From the NCBI GenBank assembly GCA_000720995.1, contig JOEL01000012.1:124001-188000 (forward strand): a DNA stretch of 64,000 nt, given 5' to 3'. How positions within the stretch are numbered: the stretch's first letter is position 1; each line of letters begins with the position of its first letter. Positions 34,687 through 43,207 of the stretch are shown piece by piece. Below the pieces are notes generated by a model. That model searched no databases and had not been told where the DNA came from. It saw only the letters and a program-made list of their open reading frames with translations. Made by a program: the position numbers and the translations under genes. Source of the DNA: Streptomyces celluloflavus (GTDB taxonomy: Bacteria > Actinomycetota > Actinomycetes > Streptomycetales > Streptomycetaceae).

Positions 34687-35712
34687 TCAGAAGACCGACT
34701 CGGCCTCGTCCATCCGGCTCGCGGGCACGGTCTTGAGCTCGGTGACCGCGTCGGCCAGCGGCACCATCGTGATGTCCGTGCCGCGCAGCGAGGTCATCCT
34801 GCCGAAGTCACCGCGGTGCGCGGCCTCGACGGCGTGCCAGCCGAAGCGGGTGGCGAGCACCCGGTCGTAGGCGGTGGGGGTGCCGCCGCGCTGGACGTGG
34901 CCGAGGATGACCGGGCGGGCCTCCTTGCCCAGGCGCTTCTCCAGCTCGACGGCGAGGTGGTTGCCGATGCCCGAGAAGCGCTCGTGACCGAACTGGTCGA
35001 TCGCGCCCTTCTCGTAGTCCATGGTCTCCGCGGCCGGGTGCGCGCCCTCGGCGACGCAGACGACGGCGAACTTCTTACCGCGGGCGAACCGCTCCTCGAC
35101 CATCCTGACCAGGTCGTTCACATCGAAGGGGCGCTCGGGCAGGCAGATGCCGTGGGCGCCGCCGGCCATCCCGGACTCCAGCGCGATCCAGCCCGCGTGC
35201 CGGCCCATGACCTCGACGACCATGACCCGCTGATGCGATTCGGCGGTGGTCTTGAGGCGGTCGATGGCCTCCGTCGCCACCCCGACGGCGGTATCGAAGC
35301 CGAAGGTGCGGTCGGTGGAGGAGATGTCGTTGTCGATGGTCTTCGGGACGCCGACGACCGGCATCCCGGCGTCCGACAGCATCCGGGCCGCGGTGAGCGT
35401 GCCCTCGCCGCCGATCGGGATCAGGACGTCGATCCCGTACTCCTGGGAGAGGTCCTTGGCGTTGTCGCACGCCTCACGCAGCCGGTCGCGCTCCAGCCGG
35501 GCCGAGCCGAGGATGGTGCCGCCGCGGGCGAGGATGCCGCTGACCGCGTCCAGGTCGAGCTTGCGGAAGCGCCCGTCGAGGAGGCCCTTGAAGCCGTCCT
35601 CGAAACCTATGACCTCGTCGTTGTGGCCGGTGAGGGCTCGATGGACAACAGACCGGATCACAGCATTCAGGCCAGGGCAGTCGCCGCCTGCGGTGAGGAC
35701 TCCGATACGCAT
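34687..35712 (-). CDS. pfkA: 6-phosphofructokinase PfkA
   Basis: 341 aa, read leftward from the ATG at 35712 with AGGAG upstream. It phosphorylates fructose-6-phosphate to fructose-1,6-bisphosphate. Motifs: nucleotide loop VLTAGGDCPGLNAVIR, GGEGTLTAA (Gly after the acidic residue favours ATP over pyrophosphate as donor), catalytic PKTIDNDI and substrate-binding VEVMGRHAGWIAL. The Glu in GGEG replaces the Asp of the E. coli enzyme, as I recall for other actinobacterial PFKs. It is divergent from pta across a 218-bp promoter region. Confidence 0.96.
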   Translation of the reverse strand: MRIGVLTAGGDCPGLNAVIRSVVHRALTGHNDEVIGFEDGFKGLLDGRFRKLDLDAVSGILARGGTILGSARLERDRLREACDNAKDLSQEYGIDVLIPIGGEGTLTAARMLSDAGMPVVGVPKTIDNDISSTDRTFGFDTAVGVATEAIDRLKTTAESHQRVMVVEVMGRHAGWIALESGMAGGAHGICLPERPFDVNDLVRMVEERFARGKKFAVVCVAEGAHPAAETMDYEKGAIDQFGHERFSGIGNHLAVELEKRLGKEARPVILGHVQRGGTPTAYDRVLATRFGWHAVEAAHRGDFGRMTSLRGTDITMVPLADAVTELKTVPASRMDEAESVF

Positions 35713-35930
35713 CGTGCTGTGTCTCCTGTGCTCGCTGTTGGTTCTTGTGAGCCAGTCCGATTGTTTCATGGGCCGGCGGACCCCGCCCTCACACCGGGGC
35801 CGTCCCCCTTGTTCCTCCGCGCGAACTGGGAGAGTGACTTATCCACCCGCGCAGGTATTGTCAAGAGGGGCAAGCTCACCATAACGGGTAATTTGACCTT
35901 GCGAGCAACCGAATGGATCGGAGAGCACGC
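35713..35930. promoter_or_regulatory. Divergent pfkA/pta promoter region
   Basis: 218 bp whose right half is markedly AT-richer than the flanks (around 35855-35900). It must hold both promoters. I found no redox (Rex-type) palindrome or other confident operator in it. Confidence 0.5.
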
Positions 35931-38054
35931 GTGACACGCAGCGTGTATGTGACCGGTATCGACCGCGGCGACGGCCGCCAGGTCATCGAGCTGGGAGTGA
36001 TGGAACTCCTGACTCGCCATGTAGACCGGGTCGGAGTCTTCCGCCCGCTGGTCCACGACGGACCCGACCGGTTGTTCGATCTTCTACGGGCACGCTACCG
36101 GCTCACGCAGACCGCCGAGTCCGTCTACGGCATGAGTTACGAGGAAGCCGGCACGCTCCAGGCGGAGCGCGGCACCGACGAACTGGTCTCCCGGCTCGTC
36201 GACCGCTTCCACCAGGTGGCCAGGGACTACGAGTACGTGCTGGTGCTCGGCTCGGACTACGCGGCCACCAGCCTGCCGGACGAGCTGAACCTCAACGCCC
36301 GGCTCGCCAACGAGTTCGGCGCCGCGGTGCTGGCCGTCGTCGGCGGCCAGGGCCAGGAGGCCGAGTCCGTACGCGCCGAGGCCCGCAACGCCTACCGCGC
36401 CTACGACTCGCTGGGCTGCGACGTGGTCGCCCTGGTCGTCAACCGGGTCGATCCCGCCCTGCGCACGGCCGTCGCCGAGCGGCTCTCGGCCCGCCTGCCG
36501 GTGCCCTGCTACGTACTCCCCGAGGACGGTTCGCTCTCCGCCCCGACCGTCGGCCAGATCGTGCACAGCCTCGGCGCCGAGGTGCTCCTCGGCGACGAGT
36601 CCGGGCTCGCCCGCGACGCCCGGAACTTCGTCTTCGGCGGCGCCATGCTGCCGACCTTCCTCCGAGCGCTGACCCCCGGCTGCCTCGTGGTGACCCCCGG
36701 GGACCGGGCCGACCTGGTCGTCGGTTCGCTCGCCGCGCACAGCGCCGGCGCCCCGCCGATCGCCGGTGTGGTGCTCACCCTCGACGAACGGCCGGGCCCC
36801 GACATCATGGCGCTGGCCGGCCGGCTCGCCCCCGGCACCCCGGTCATCTCGGTGCCCGGCGGCTCCTTCCCGACCGCCGCCGAACTCTTCGCCATCGAGG
36901 GCAAACTGAACGCCGCCTCCCCGCGCAAGGCGGAGACCGCGCTCGGCCTCTTCGAGCGGCATGTGGACACCGCGGAGCTGACGAACCGCATCTCCGTCGC
37001 CCGCTCCGGCCGCGTCACCCCGATGATGTTCGAACACGAGCTGATCGAACGGTCCCGGGCCGGCCGCCGCCGGGTCGTGCTGCCCGAGGGCGGCGAGGAG
37101 CGCGTCCTGCGCGCCGCCGATGTGCTGCTGCGCCGCGACGTCTGCGATCTGACGCTGCTGGGCGAGGAGGAGGCGATCCGCAAGCGCGCCGCGGACCTCG
37201 CCATCGACCTGGCGGACGCGCAGATCATCGACCCGCAGACCTCCGAACTGCGCGAGCGGTTCGCCGAGCTGTACGCGGAGCTCCGCGCCCACAAGGGCGT
37301 CAGCTACGAGCTGGCCTACGACATCGTCGCGGACGTCTCGTACTTCGGCACCCTGATGGTCCAGGAGGGCCTGGCCGACGGCATGGTCTCCGGCGCGGTG
37401 CACTCCACCGCCGCCACCATCCGGCCCGCCTTCGAGATCATCAAGACCCGGGGGGCGGCGCCCGGCACGGCAGCCGGGGCGCCCGCCCAGATCGTCTCCT
37501 CGGTCTTCTTCATGTGCCTGGCCGACCGGGTCCTGGTCTACGGCGACTGCGCGGTCAACCCGGACCCGAACGCCGAGCAGCTCGCCGATATCGCCATCCA
37601 GTCGGCCGCCACCGCCGCCCAGTTCGGCGTCGAGCCGCGGATCGCGATGCTGTCGTACTCCACCGGTACCTCCGGCTCCGGCGCGGACGTCGACAAGGTC
37701 CGCAAGGCCACCGAGCTGGTCCGCGCGCTCCGCCCCGACCTGCTGGTCGAGGGCCCGATCCAGTACGACGCGGCGGTGGACGCGGCGGTCGCGCAGACCA
37801 AACTCCCCGGATCCGATGTCGCGGGCAAGGCCACCGTGCTGATCTTCCCGGACCTCAACACCGGCAACAACACCTACAAGGCCGTGCAGCGCTCGGCCGG
37901 CGCGATCGCCGTCGGCCCGGTGCTCCAGGGCCTGCGCAAGCCGGTCAACGACCTCTCGCGCGGTGCCCTGGTCCAGGACATCGTCAACACGGTGGCCATC
38001 ACCGCCATTCAGGCACAGGGTGCCCAGCCCGGCGCCCAGCCCGCCGCCGGCTGA
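35931..38054 (+). CDS. pta: Phosphate acetyltransferase Pta, long form
   Basis: 707 aa from the GTG at 35931, with GGAGA 6 nt upstream. It converts acetyl-CoA and phosphate to acetyl-phosphate and CoA. It is the long form: a P-loop-like BioD/CobQ-type N-terminal domain (TRSVYVTGIDRGDGRQ, residues about 1-210), a DRTGG-type middle domain (about 215-340) and the catalytic PTA domain (about 385-700) with YSTGTSGSGADVDKV and VLIFPDLNTGNNTYKAVQR. The usual N-terminal P-loop GKS is absent, since TGIDRGDGRQ stands in its place. It is followed 46 bp on by ackA. Confidence 0.96.
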   Translation: MTRSVYVTGIDRGDGRQVIELGVMELLTRHVDRVGVFRPLVHDGPDRLFDLLRARYRLTQTAESVYGMSYEEAGTLQAERGTDELVSRLVDRFHQVARDYEYVLVLGSDYAATSLPDELNLNARLANEFGAAVLAVVGGQGQEAESVRAEARNAYRAYDSLGCDVVALVVNRVDPALRTAVAERLSARLPVPCYVLPEDGSLSAPTVGQIVHSLGAEVLLGDESGLARDARNFVFGGAMLPTFLRALTPGCLVVTPGDRADLVVGSLAAHSAGAPPIAGVVLTLDERPGPDIMALAGRLAPGTPVISVPGGSFPTAAELFAIEGKLNAASPRKAETALGLFERHVDTAELTNRISVARSGRVTPMMFEHELIERSRAGRRRVVLPEGGEERVLRAADVLLRRDVCDLTLLGEEEAIRKRAADLAIDLADAQIIDPQTSELRERFAELYAELRAHKGVSYELAYDIVADVSYFGTLMVQEGLADGMVSGAVHSTAATIRPAFEIIKTRGAAPGTAAGAPAQIVSSVFFMCLADRVLVYGDCAVNPDPNAEQLADIAIQSAATAAQFGVEPRIAMLSYSTGTSGSGADVDKVRKATELVRALRPDLLVEGPIQYDAAVDAAVAQTKLPGSDVAGKATVLIFPDLNTGNNTYKAVQRSAGAIAVGPVLQGLRKPVNDLSRGALVQDIVNTVAITAIQAQGAQPGAQPAAG

Positions 38055-38100
38055 CTCCGGCCGCCCCGTGTCCGCCCCCGAACCCACCGGAAAGCCCTCC

Positions 38101-39312
38101 ATGACCTCCCACGCCTCCCGCGTTCTCGTCCTCAACTCCGGCTCCTCGTCGGTGAAGTACCAGCTCCTCGACATGACCGACGGCACCCGGCTCGCCCTCG
38201 GCCTGGTCGAACGGATCGGTGAGGAGACCTCCCGCCTGTCCCACACCCCGCTGGTGTCCGGCGGCGCCAAGCGCGAGCACGAGGGGCCGATAGCCGACCA
38301 CGAGGCCGCGCTGAAGGCCGTCGCCACCGAGCTGGCCGCGGACGGTCTCGGCCTCGACTCCCCCGAGCTGGCCGCGATCGGCCACCGGGTGGTGCACGGC
38401 GGTCTGAAGTTCACCGTGCCGACCGTCATCGACGACGCGGTGCTGGCCGAGATCGAGCGGCTGGTGCCGGTCGCACCGCTGCACAACCCGGCGAACATCA
38501 CCGGCATCAGGACCGCGCAGGCGCTCCGCCCCGACCTGCCGCAGGTCGCGGTCTTCGACACCGCGTTCCACACCACGATGCCGGAGTACGCGGCCCGCTA
38601 CGCCATCGACGTGGCGACCGCCGACGCGCACCGCATCCGCCGCTACGGCTTCCACGGCACCTCGCACGCCTATGTCTCCCGCCAGACCGCGGCGCTGCTG
38701 GGCAAGGACCCCGCCGAGACCAACGTCATCGTGCTGCACCTGGGCAACGGCGCCTCGGCGTCCGCGGTGGCCGGCGGCCGCTGCATGGACACCTCGATGG
38801 GGCTCACCCCGCTGGAGGGCCTGGTCATGGGCACCCGCTCCGGTGACATCGACCCCGCGGTGACCTTCCATCTCAAGCGGGTGGCCGGGATGTCCGCCGA
38901 CGAGATCGACGTGCTGCTCAACAAGAAGAGCGGTCTGCTCGGGCTCTGCGGCGACAACGACATGCGCGAGATCCGGCGCCGGATCGAGGAGGGTGACGAG
39001 CGCGCCCAGCTGGCGTTCGACATCTACATACACCGGCTGAAGAAGTACATCGGCGCCTACACGGCGGTGCTCGGCCACGTCGACGCGGTGGCCTTCACCG
39101 CGGGCGTCGGCGAGAACGCCGCCCCGGTGCGCGAGGCCGCCATCGCCGGTCTGGAGGAGCTGGGCCTGGCCGTCGACGCCGGACTCAACGCCGTACTGTC
39201 CGACGCACCCCGGCTGATCTCGCCCGAATACTCCAGGGTTGCGGTCGCCGTCGTCCCCACCGACGAGGAGCTGGAGATCGCCCAGCAGACATACGCCCTG
39301 GTCAACGCCTAG
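38101..39312 (+). CDS. ackA: Acetate kinase AckA
   Basis: 403 aa from the ATG at 38101, with GGAAAG 6 nt upstream; an in-frame GTG at 38068 is a weaker alternative. It makes acetate and ATP from acetyl-phosphate, completing overflow with Pta. Motifs: VLNSGSSSVKYQL, GHRVVHGG, catalytic Asp in AVFDTAFH, YGFHGTSHAYV and HLGNGASASAV. It is the second gene of a pta-ackA operon, and pyk follows 61 bp later in the same direction. Confidence 0.97.
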   Translation: MTSHASRVLVLNSGSSSVKYQLLDMTDGTRLALGLVERIGEETSRLSHTPLVSGGAKREHEGPIADHEAALKAVATELAADGLGLDSPELAAIGHRVVHGGLKFTVPTVIDDAVLAEIERLVPVAPLHNPANITGIRTAQALRPDLPQVAVFDTAFHTTMPEYAARYAIDVATADAHRIRRYGFHGTSHAYVSRQTAALLGKDPAETNVIVLHLGNGASASAVAGGRCMDTSMGLTPLEGLVMGTRSGDIDPAVTFHLKRVAGMSADEIDVLLNKKSGLLGLCGDNDMREIRRRIEEGDERAQLAFDIYIHRLKKYIGAYTAVLGHVDAVAFTAGVGENAAPVREAAIAGLEELGLAVDAGLNAVLSDAPRLISPEYSRVAVAVVPTDEELEIAQQTYALVNA

Positions 39313-39373
39313 AACTTGGTGTTTCCCCCAGCTGGAATATTCCGCCCCGAAACAAACCGATAGGATTCAGCCC

Positions 39374-40798
39374 ATGCGCCGTTCCAAAATCGTCTGCACC
39401 CTGGGCCCCGCCGTCGACTCCTACGACCAGCTGAAGACGCTGATCGAGGCCGGTATGAACGTGGCCCGATTCAACATGAGCCACGGGAGCCACTCGGAGC
39501 ACGAGGAGCGGTACCACCGCGTCCGCAAGGCGGCCGAGGAGACCGGCCGCGCCGTCGGCGTGCTGGCCGACCTCCAGGGCCCCAAGATCCGCCTGGAGAC
39601 CTTCGCCGAGGGCCCGGTCGAGCTCGTGCGCGGCGACGAGTTCGTCATCACCACCGAGGACGTCCCCGGTGACCGGACCATCTGCGGCACGACCTACAAG
39701 GGCCTGCCCGGTGACGTCTCCAAGGGCGACCCGGTCCTGATCAACGACGGCAACGTCGCGCTCCAGGTCGTCGAGGTCGACGGTCCGCGGGTGCGGACCA
39801 TCGTCATCGAGGGCGGTGTCATCTCCGACCACAAGGGCATCAACCTGCCCGGCGCGGCGGTGAACGTCCCGGCGCTGTCCGAGAAGGACATCGAGGACCT
39901 CAAGTTCTCCCTGAACATGGGCTGCGACATGGTCGCGCTCTCCTTCGTCCGGGACGCCAAGGACGTCCAGGACGTGCACCGGGTGATGGACGAGGTCGGC
40001 CGCCGGGTGCCGGTCATCGCCAAGGTCGAGAAGCCGCAGGCGGTCGCCAACATGGCGGAGGTCGTGATGGCCTTCGACGCGATCATGGTGGCCCGTGGCG
40101 ACCTGGCGGTGGAGTACCCGCTGGAGAAGGTCCCGATGGTGCAGAAGCGCCTGGTGGAGATGTGCCGCCGGAACGCCAAGCCGGTGATCGTCGCGACCCA
40201 GATGATGGAGTCGATGATCACCAACTCCCGGCCGACCCGCGCCGAGGCGTCCGACGTCGCCAACGCCATCCTCGACGGCGCCGACGCGGTCATGCTCTCC
40301 GCGGAGTCCTCGGTCGGCGCCTACCCGATCGAGACCGTCAAGACGATGTCGAAGATCGTCGAGGCGGCCGAGGAGGAGCTGCTCTCCAAGGGCCTCCAGC
40401 CGCTGGTGCCCGGCAAGAAGCCGCGCACCCAGGGCGGCGCGGTGGCCCGCGCGGCCTGCGAGATGGCCGACTTCCTGGACGGCAAGGCGCTGGTCGCCTT
40501 CACCAAGTCCGGTGACACCGCCCGCCGGCTGTCGCGCTACCGCGCCTGCCAGCCGATCCTGGCCTTCACCACCGACCCGGCCACCCGCGCCCAGCTGGCC
40601 CTCAGCTGGGGTGTCGAGACCTTCGTCGTACCGCACGTCGACAACACCGACGAGATGGTCGACCTGGTCGACGCCGAACTGCTCAAGCTGCACCGCTACA
40701 ACCAGGGCGACACCATGATCATCACCGCCGGTTCGCCCCCCGGCATCCCCGGCACCACCAACATGGTCCGCGTGCACCACCTGGGCGGCCAGAGCTGA
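39374..40798 (+). CDS. pyk: Pyruvate kinase Pyk
   Basis: 474 aa from the ATG at 39374. It converts phosphoenolpyruvate and ADP to pyruvate and ATP. Motifs: N-terminal CTLGPAVDSYDQL, VARFNMSHGSH, B domain (about residues 70-170), catalytic Lys in VIAKVEKPQAV, metal-binding MVARGDLAVEYP, and the C-terminal allosteric domain. A TAGGAT hexamer at 39361-39366, 8 bp before the ATG, could be a ribosome site (AGGA) or the -10 of a near-leaderless transcript. A 22-bp perfect hairpin terminates the gene. Confidence 0.97.
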   Translation: MRRSKIVCTLGPAVDSYDQLKTLIEAGMNVARFNMSHGSHSEHEERYHRVRKAAEETGRAVGVLADLQGPKIRLETFAEGPVELVRGDEFVITTEDVPGDRTICGTTYKGLPGDVSKGDPVLINDGNVALQVVEVDGPRVRTIVIEGGVISDHKGINLPGAAVNVPALSEKDIEDLKFSLNMGCDMVALSFVRDAKDVQDVHRVMDEVGRRVPVIAKVEKPQAVANMAEVVMAFDAIMVARGDLAVEYPLEKVPMVQKRLVEMCRRNAKPVIVATQMMESMITNSRPTRAEASDVANAILDGADAVMLSAESSVGAYPIETVKTMSKIVEAAEEELLSKGLQPLVPGKKPRTQGGAVARAACEMADFLDGKALVAFTKSGDTARRLSRYRACQPILAFTTDPATRAQLALSWGVETFVVPHVDNTDEMVDLVDAELLKLHRYNQGDTMIITAGSPPGIPGTTNMVRVHHLGGQS

Positions 40799-40815
40799 CC
40801 CACCCGGTCCCGCAG

Positions 40816-40867
40816 CGAACGGCCGTGGCCGCCACCCTCCGACAGGGGTGGCGGCCACGGCCGTTCG
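40816..40867. terminator. 22-bp perfect hairpin between convergent pyk and the surface-protein genes
   Basis: Arms 40816-40837 and 40846-40867 are exactly complementary around an 8-nt loop. It lies 17 bp from both flanking stops, serving both strands. Confidence 0.9.
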
Positions 40868-40883
40868 GTACGTCGCGGCGCCG

Positions 40884-42395
40884 TCAGCCGGTGATGGACT
40901 GACGCATCCCCGGCACCGTCAGATCGCCGCCGAACTGGCCCGCCTGCGTGATCTTCACCTTGGTGAAGTAGGCGAAGGGGATGTTGATGGGCGGCGGGTG
41001 CTCGGGGTCGAAGACGATGGGGATCAGCCCGAAGAGGTTGCCCTCCAGGCGCTCGGTGTACATCGTGACGGTGCCGCCGCGGATCGTCGACGTCGAGCCC
41101 TTGGCGGCCTGGACGTGGTACTTCCGCCCTTCCGGGCCGGCCACGATCTGGTGCAGATCGCCGATGTCCACGCTGGTGGCGGTGAACTTCAGGGCCTGCT
41201 TGGTCCGGCCGTTCGGCATCGTGAGGTTGACGACGCCCTTGTAGTCCAGACCGCTCAGCGTGAGGGCGCTGGACTCCAGCTGCCAGGGATCGTTCGGGAC
41301 GGTGGCCGGGGCCTGCTCGTCCGTACCGGCGGACTTCTTCTCGGTGACGCACGGGAACGGCTTCTTCCCGTCCGCGTCCGGCGCGTCCGCGCTGCCGCTC
41401 GGCAACGGTGCGGACGGCGTCGCGGTCGCGGTGTCCTTGCCGTCGGTGTCCTTGCCATCAGCGGCCTTGCCGTCGGCGTTCTCGCCGTCGGCGTCCTTGC
41501 CGTCCCCGGCCTTGTCCTTGTCCGCCGCACCGCCGGTGTCCGCCGGGCCGCCGGACCCGCCCGCCGTGTCCGCGCCCGGCCCGGTGGCCGCCTTGCCGGC
41601 CGTCGGTGCTCCGGCGTCCTTCGTCCGGCCCGCACCGCTGTCCTTGTCCGTACCGCCGTCCGTGCCCGTGGAGGCGGACGGTGTGGGAGCGCCGGACGAT
41701 GTGGCGCCGGACGAGGCCGGATCCCCGGCCGCCTTCCCCTCGCCGGGGTGCAAGGCGTCGTGGATCTTCTTGCCCAGGCCCAGCGGGTCGTACCAGGGGT
41801 TCTCCCCGTCCGCGGACGCGGTGGGCGAGGCACCGGCGGACGGCCCGGGGGCCGGCGTACCGGCGGGGGACGACGGCGCGCCGCCCCCCTTGGCCGCGGA
41901 CGATCCGGCCGGCGGGACCGCGCCACCCGACGATGTACCGCCCCGGCCGTCGGCCCCGCCGCCCCGACCGGCCGGGTCCGGGTCCGCCGTGCCCTGGCCG
42001 TCCCGGGCGTCCGCGGCGTCCTTGGTGGCCTGCTCCCCGGCGGCCTTCTCCTTCGCGTCCTTGGAGTCCTTGGCCTCCTTGGCCGCCTTCGCGTCCTTGG
42101 CGTCCTTCGCGGCCTTCGCGTCCTTGGCCGCCTGCTGTGCTTCCTGCTCGTGCTGGTCCGGAGCGGTCACACACGGGCCGTCCTTGAACGGGCTCTCGGG
42201 CACCGGCTTGGCGATGGCCAGCTGGGGCGTGATGCCGATGCCCATCAGTACGGCGGTCGGCATCGCGGCGATCGCTATCGCCTTGCCCGCGGGCATGTGC
42301 AGCCGGGTCAGCAGCGGTTTCCTGGGGGCCGCGTGCCGGGGCCCGCTCCGCGCCCCGCCGGCCGCGTTCTCCGCTCGCCGCTCGTCACCCGGCAC
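40884..42395 (-). CDS. Membrane-anchored protein with long Lys/Ala/Asp-rich region, uncharacterised
   Basis: 503 aa, read leftward from a GTG at 42395 that overlaps the upstream DUF6114-like gene by 11 bp. A basic N-terminus and one hydrophobic segment (about residues 37-62, AIAIAAMPTAVLMGIGITP) predict a signal anchor. Then come a charged AKDAK/DAKAA region (about 75-125), a Gly/Ser/Pro/Asp-rich low-complexity stretch to about residue 345, and a folded C-terminal domain (about 360-503) with LTLSGLDYKGVVNLTMPNG. That domain resembles part of the DUF6230-like protein two genes upstream. Two cysteines flank the low-complexity part. Function unknown; a surface-exposed stalk and head is the simplest reading. 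Confidence 0.8.
   Translation of the reverse strand: MPGDERRAENAAGGARSGPRHAAPRKPLLTRLHMPAGKAIAIAAMPTAVLMGIGITPQLAIAKPVPESPFKDGPCVTAPDQHEQEAQQAAKDAKAAKDAKDAKAAKEAKDSKDAKEKAAGEQATKDAADARDGQGTADPDPAGRGGGADGRGGTSSGGAVPPAGSSAAKGGGAPSSPAGTPAPGPSAGASPTASADGENPWYDPLGLGKKIHDALHPGEGKAAGDPASSGATSSGAPTPSASTGTDGGTDKDSGAGRTKDAGAPTAGKAATGPGADTAGGSGGPADTGGAADKDKAGDGKDADGENADGKAADGKDTDGKDTATATPSAPLPSGSADAPDADGKKPFPCVTEKKSAGTDEQAPATVPNDPWQLESSALTLSGLDYKGVVNLTMPNGRTKQALKFTATSVDIGDLHQIVAGPEGRKYHVQAAKGSTSTIRGGTVTMYTERLEGNLFGLIPIVFDPEHPPPINIPFAYFTKVKITQAGQFGGDLTVPGMRQSITG
41440..42145. repeat. Low-complexity coding repeats in the surface-protein gene
   Basis: Two blocks stand out: a (gcgtccttg/gcggccttc)-type array at about 42026-42140 encoding AKDAK units, and a tcgccgtcggcgtccttg-type array at about 41440-41520 encoding DGKxADG units. 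Both stay in frame and probably vary in copy number. Confidence 0.7.
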
Positions 42396-42957
42396 GGTGC
42401 CCCCCGTTCGTTCCGTCGGCCGGGCTCGCCCCCGCCGGACCGTCCGATGCCTTGCCCGCCCCCGGACCCGCGGCGGCCGTCACGGGCTCCGCGCCGCCCC
42501 CCGGTCCGCCGCCCGCCGGCCGGGCCGGTTCACCGGCCTCGCCCCTGTCCTCGGCGGACGCCTTCCCCGGCGCCCAGGAGACCCCCAGCGCACCGCCGAT
42601 CAGCCCCAGCAGGAAGCCGATCACCAGGCCGCCGAAGTTCGAGATGACCAGGGAGACCAGGGAGAGCAGAATCGCCGCCACCCCCGCGAAGACCCGCGAG
42701 GCGGGCTGGAACCACAAGGTCAGCCCGAGCACGACCAGCAGCACGCCGATGATCAGCGAACCGGCCCCGGCGGTGGTCGCCAGGCTGAAGGTCAGGGAAC
42801 CGATCGTGAGGTTCGCGTAGGGGATGTACATGATCGGTATGCCGGACAGCAGTGTCAGCAGCCCGCCCCAGAACGGGCGGTGTCCGCGCCACTCCCGGAA
42901 CGACATCCGCATCCGGCCACCGGTCTCGATCAGCCGGGGTCGCGTATCGGCGCTCAT
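42385..42957 (-). CDS. Four-helix integral membrane protein, DUF6114-like
   Basis: 190 aa from the ATG at 42957, with GGGAGG 7 nt upstream. Residues about 25-135 form four hydrophobic helices (GGLLTLLSGIPIMYIPYANL, AGAGSLIIGVLLVVLGL, FAGVAAILLSLVSLVISNFG and GLVIGFLLGLIGGALGV); the C-terminal 55 residues are Pro/Gly/Ala-rich and cytoplasmic. The arrangement matches the DUF6114 family from memory; no function is known. It lies between the DUF6230-like gene and the anchored surface protein and overlaps the latter by 11 bp, so the three probably act together in the membrane. Confidence 0.85.
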   Translation of the reverse strand: MSADTRPRLIETGGRMRMSFREWRGHRPFWGGLLTLLSGIPIMYIPYANLTIGSLTFSLATTAGAGSLIIGVLLVVLGLTLWFQPASRVFAGVAAILLSLVSLVISNFGGLVIGFLLGLIGGALGVSWAPGKASAEDRGEAGEPARPAGGGPGGGAEPVTAAAGPGAGKASDGPAGASPADGTNGGHRAG

Positions 42958-43064
42958 GCGCCAGCCTCCCTACGGTCGGCGGGCCCGCCTGCACACCGCG
43001 CGCACCTGTCAATGACTCTCCCCCAGCCTCCGGCCGGGGTGATCCCCACACGACGCTCACTCAT
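42954..43064 (-). CDS. Possible 36-aa micro-ORF with a CxxC motif
   Basis: ATG at 43064 with GAGGAG about 9 nt upstream. Its TGA overlaps the DUF6114-like ATG in an ATGA junction, the usual sign of translational coupling. The peptide starts MSERRVGITPAGGWG and contains C-A-R-C near its end. It fills the otherwise long gap between the DUF6230-like and DUF6114-like genes. Its shortness and lack of known relatives keep confidence low; it could be a leader ORF. Confidence 0.35.
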   Translation of the reverse strand: MSERRVGITPAGGWGRVIDRCARCAGGPADRREAGA

Positions 43065-43138
43065 GTCGTACAGCTCCTCGGGACTGGCAAATCCATGGTT
43101 CTGAGCTGGAGTGCGTGATGGTGGCGCCACCGGCATAC

Positions 43139-43193
43139 GGGCACGGGGCACGAGGTGCGCCGGGCCTCCCCGGACAGCTCTCACCCCGTGCCC
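43139..43193 (-). terminator. Possible hairpin after the DUF6230-like gene
   Basis: GGGCACGGGG (43139-43148) and CCCCGTGCCC (43184-43193) are exact complements around a 35-nt loop that itself contains a CCGGG/CCCGG stem. It is just past the stop of the minus-strand gene and could end or attenuate transcription towards the downstream genes. Confidence 0.45.
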
Positions 43194-43207
43194 GCACGCT
43201 CAGCGCG

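Noticed and set aside
35713-35930. Redox-responsive Rex site in the pfkA/pta promoter region
   Set aside because: TTGTGA and TTTCA-like fragments occur near 35744-35768 but are not a symmetric Rex palindrome.
36084-38576. 830-codon minus-strand frame opposite pta and ackA
   Set aside because: Covers two well-identified genes on the other strand; no protein-family features.
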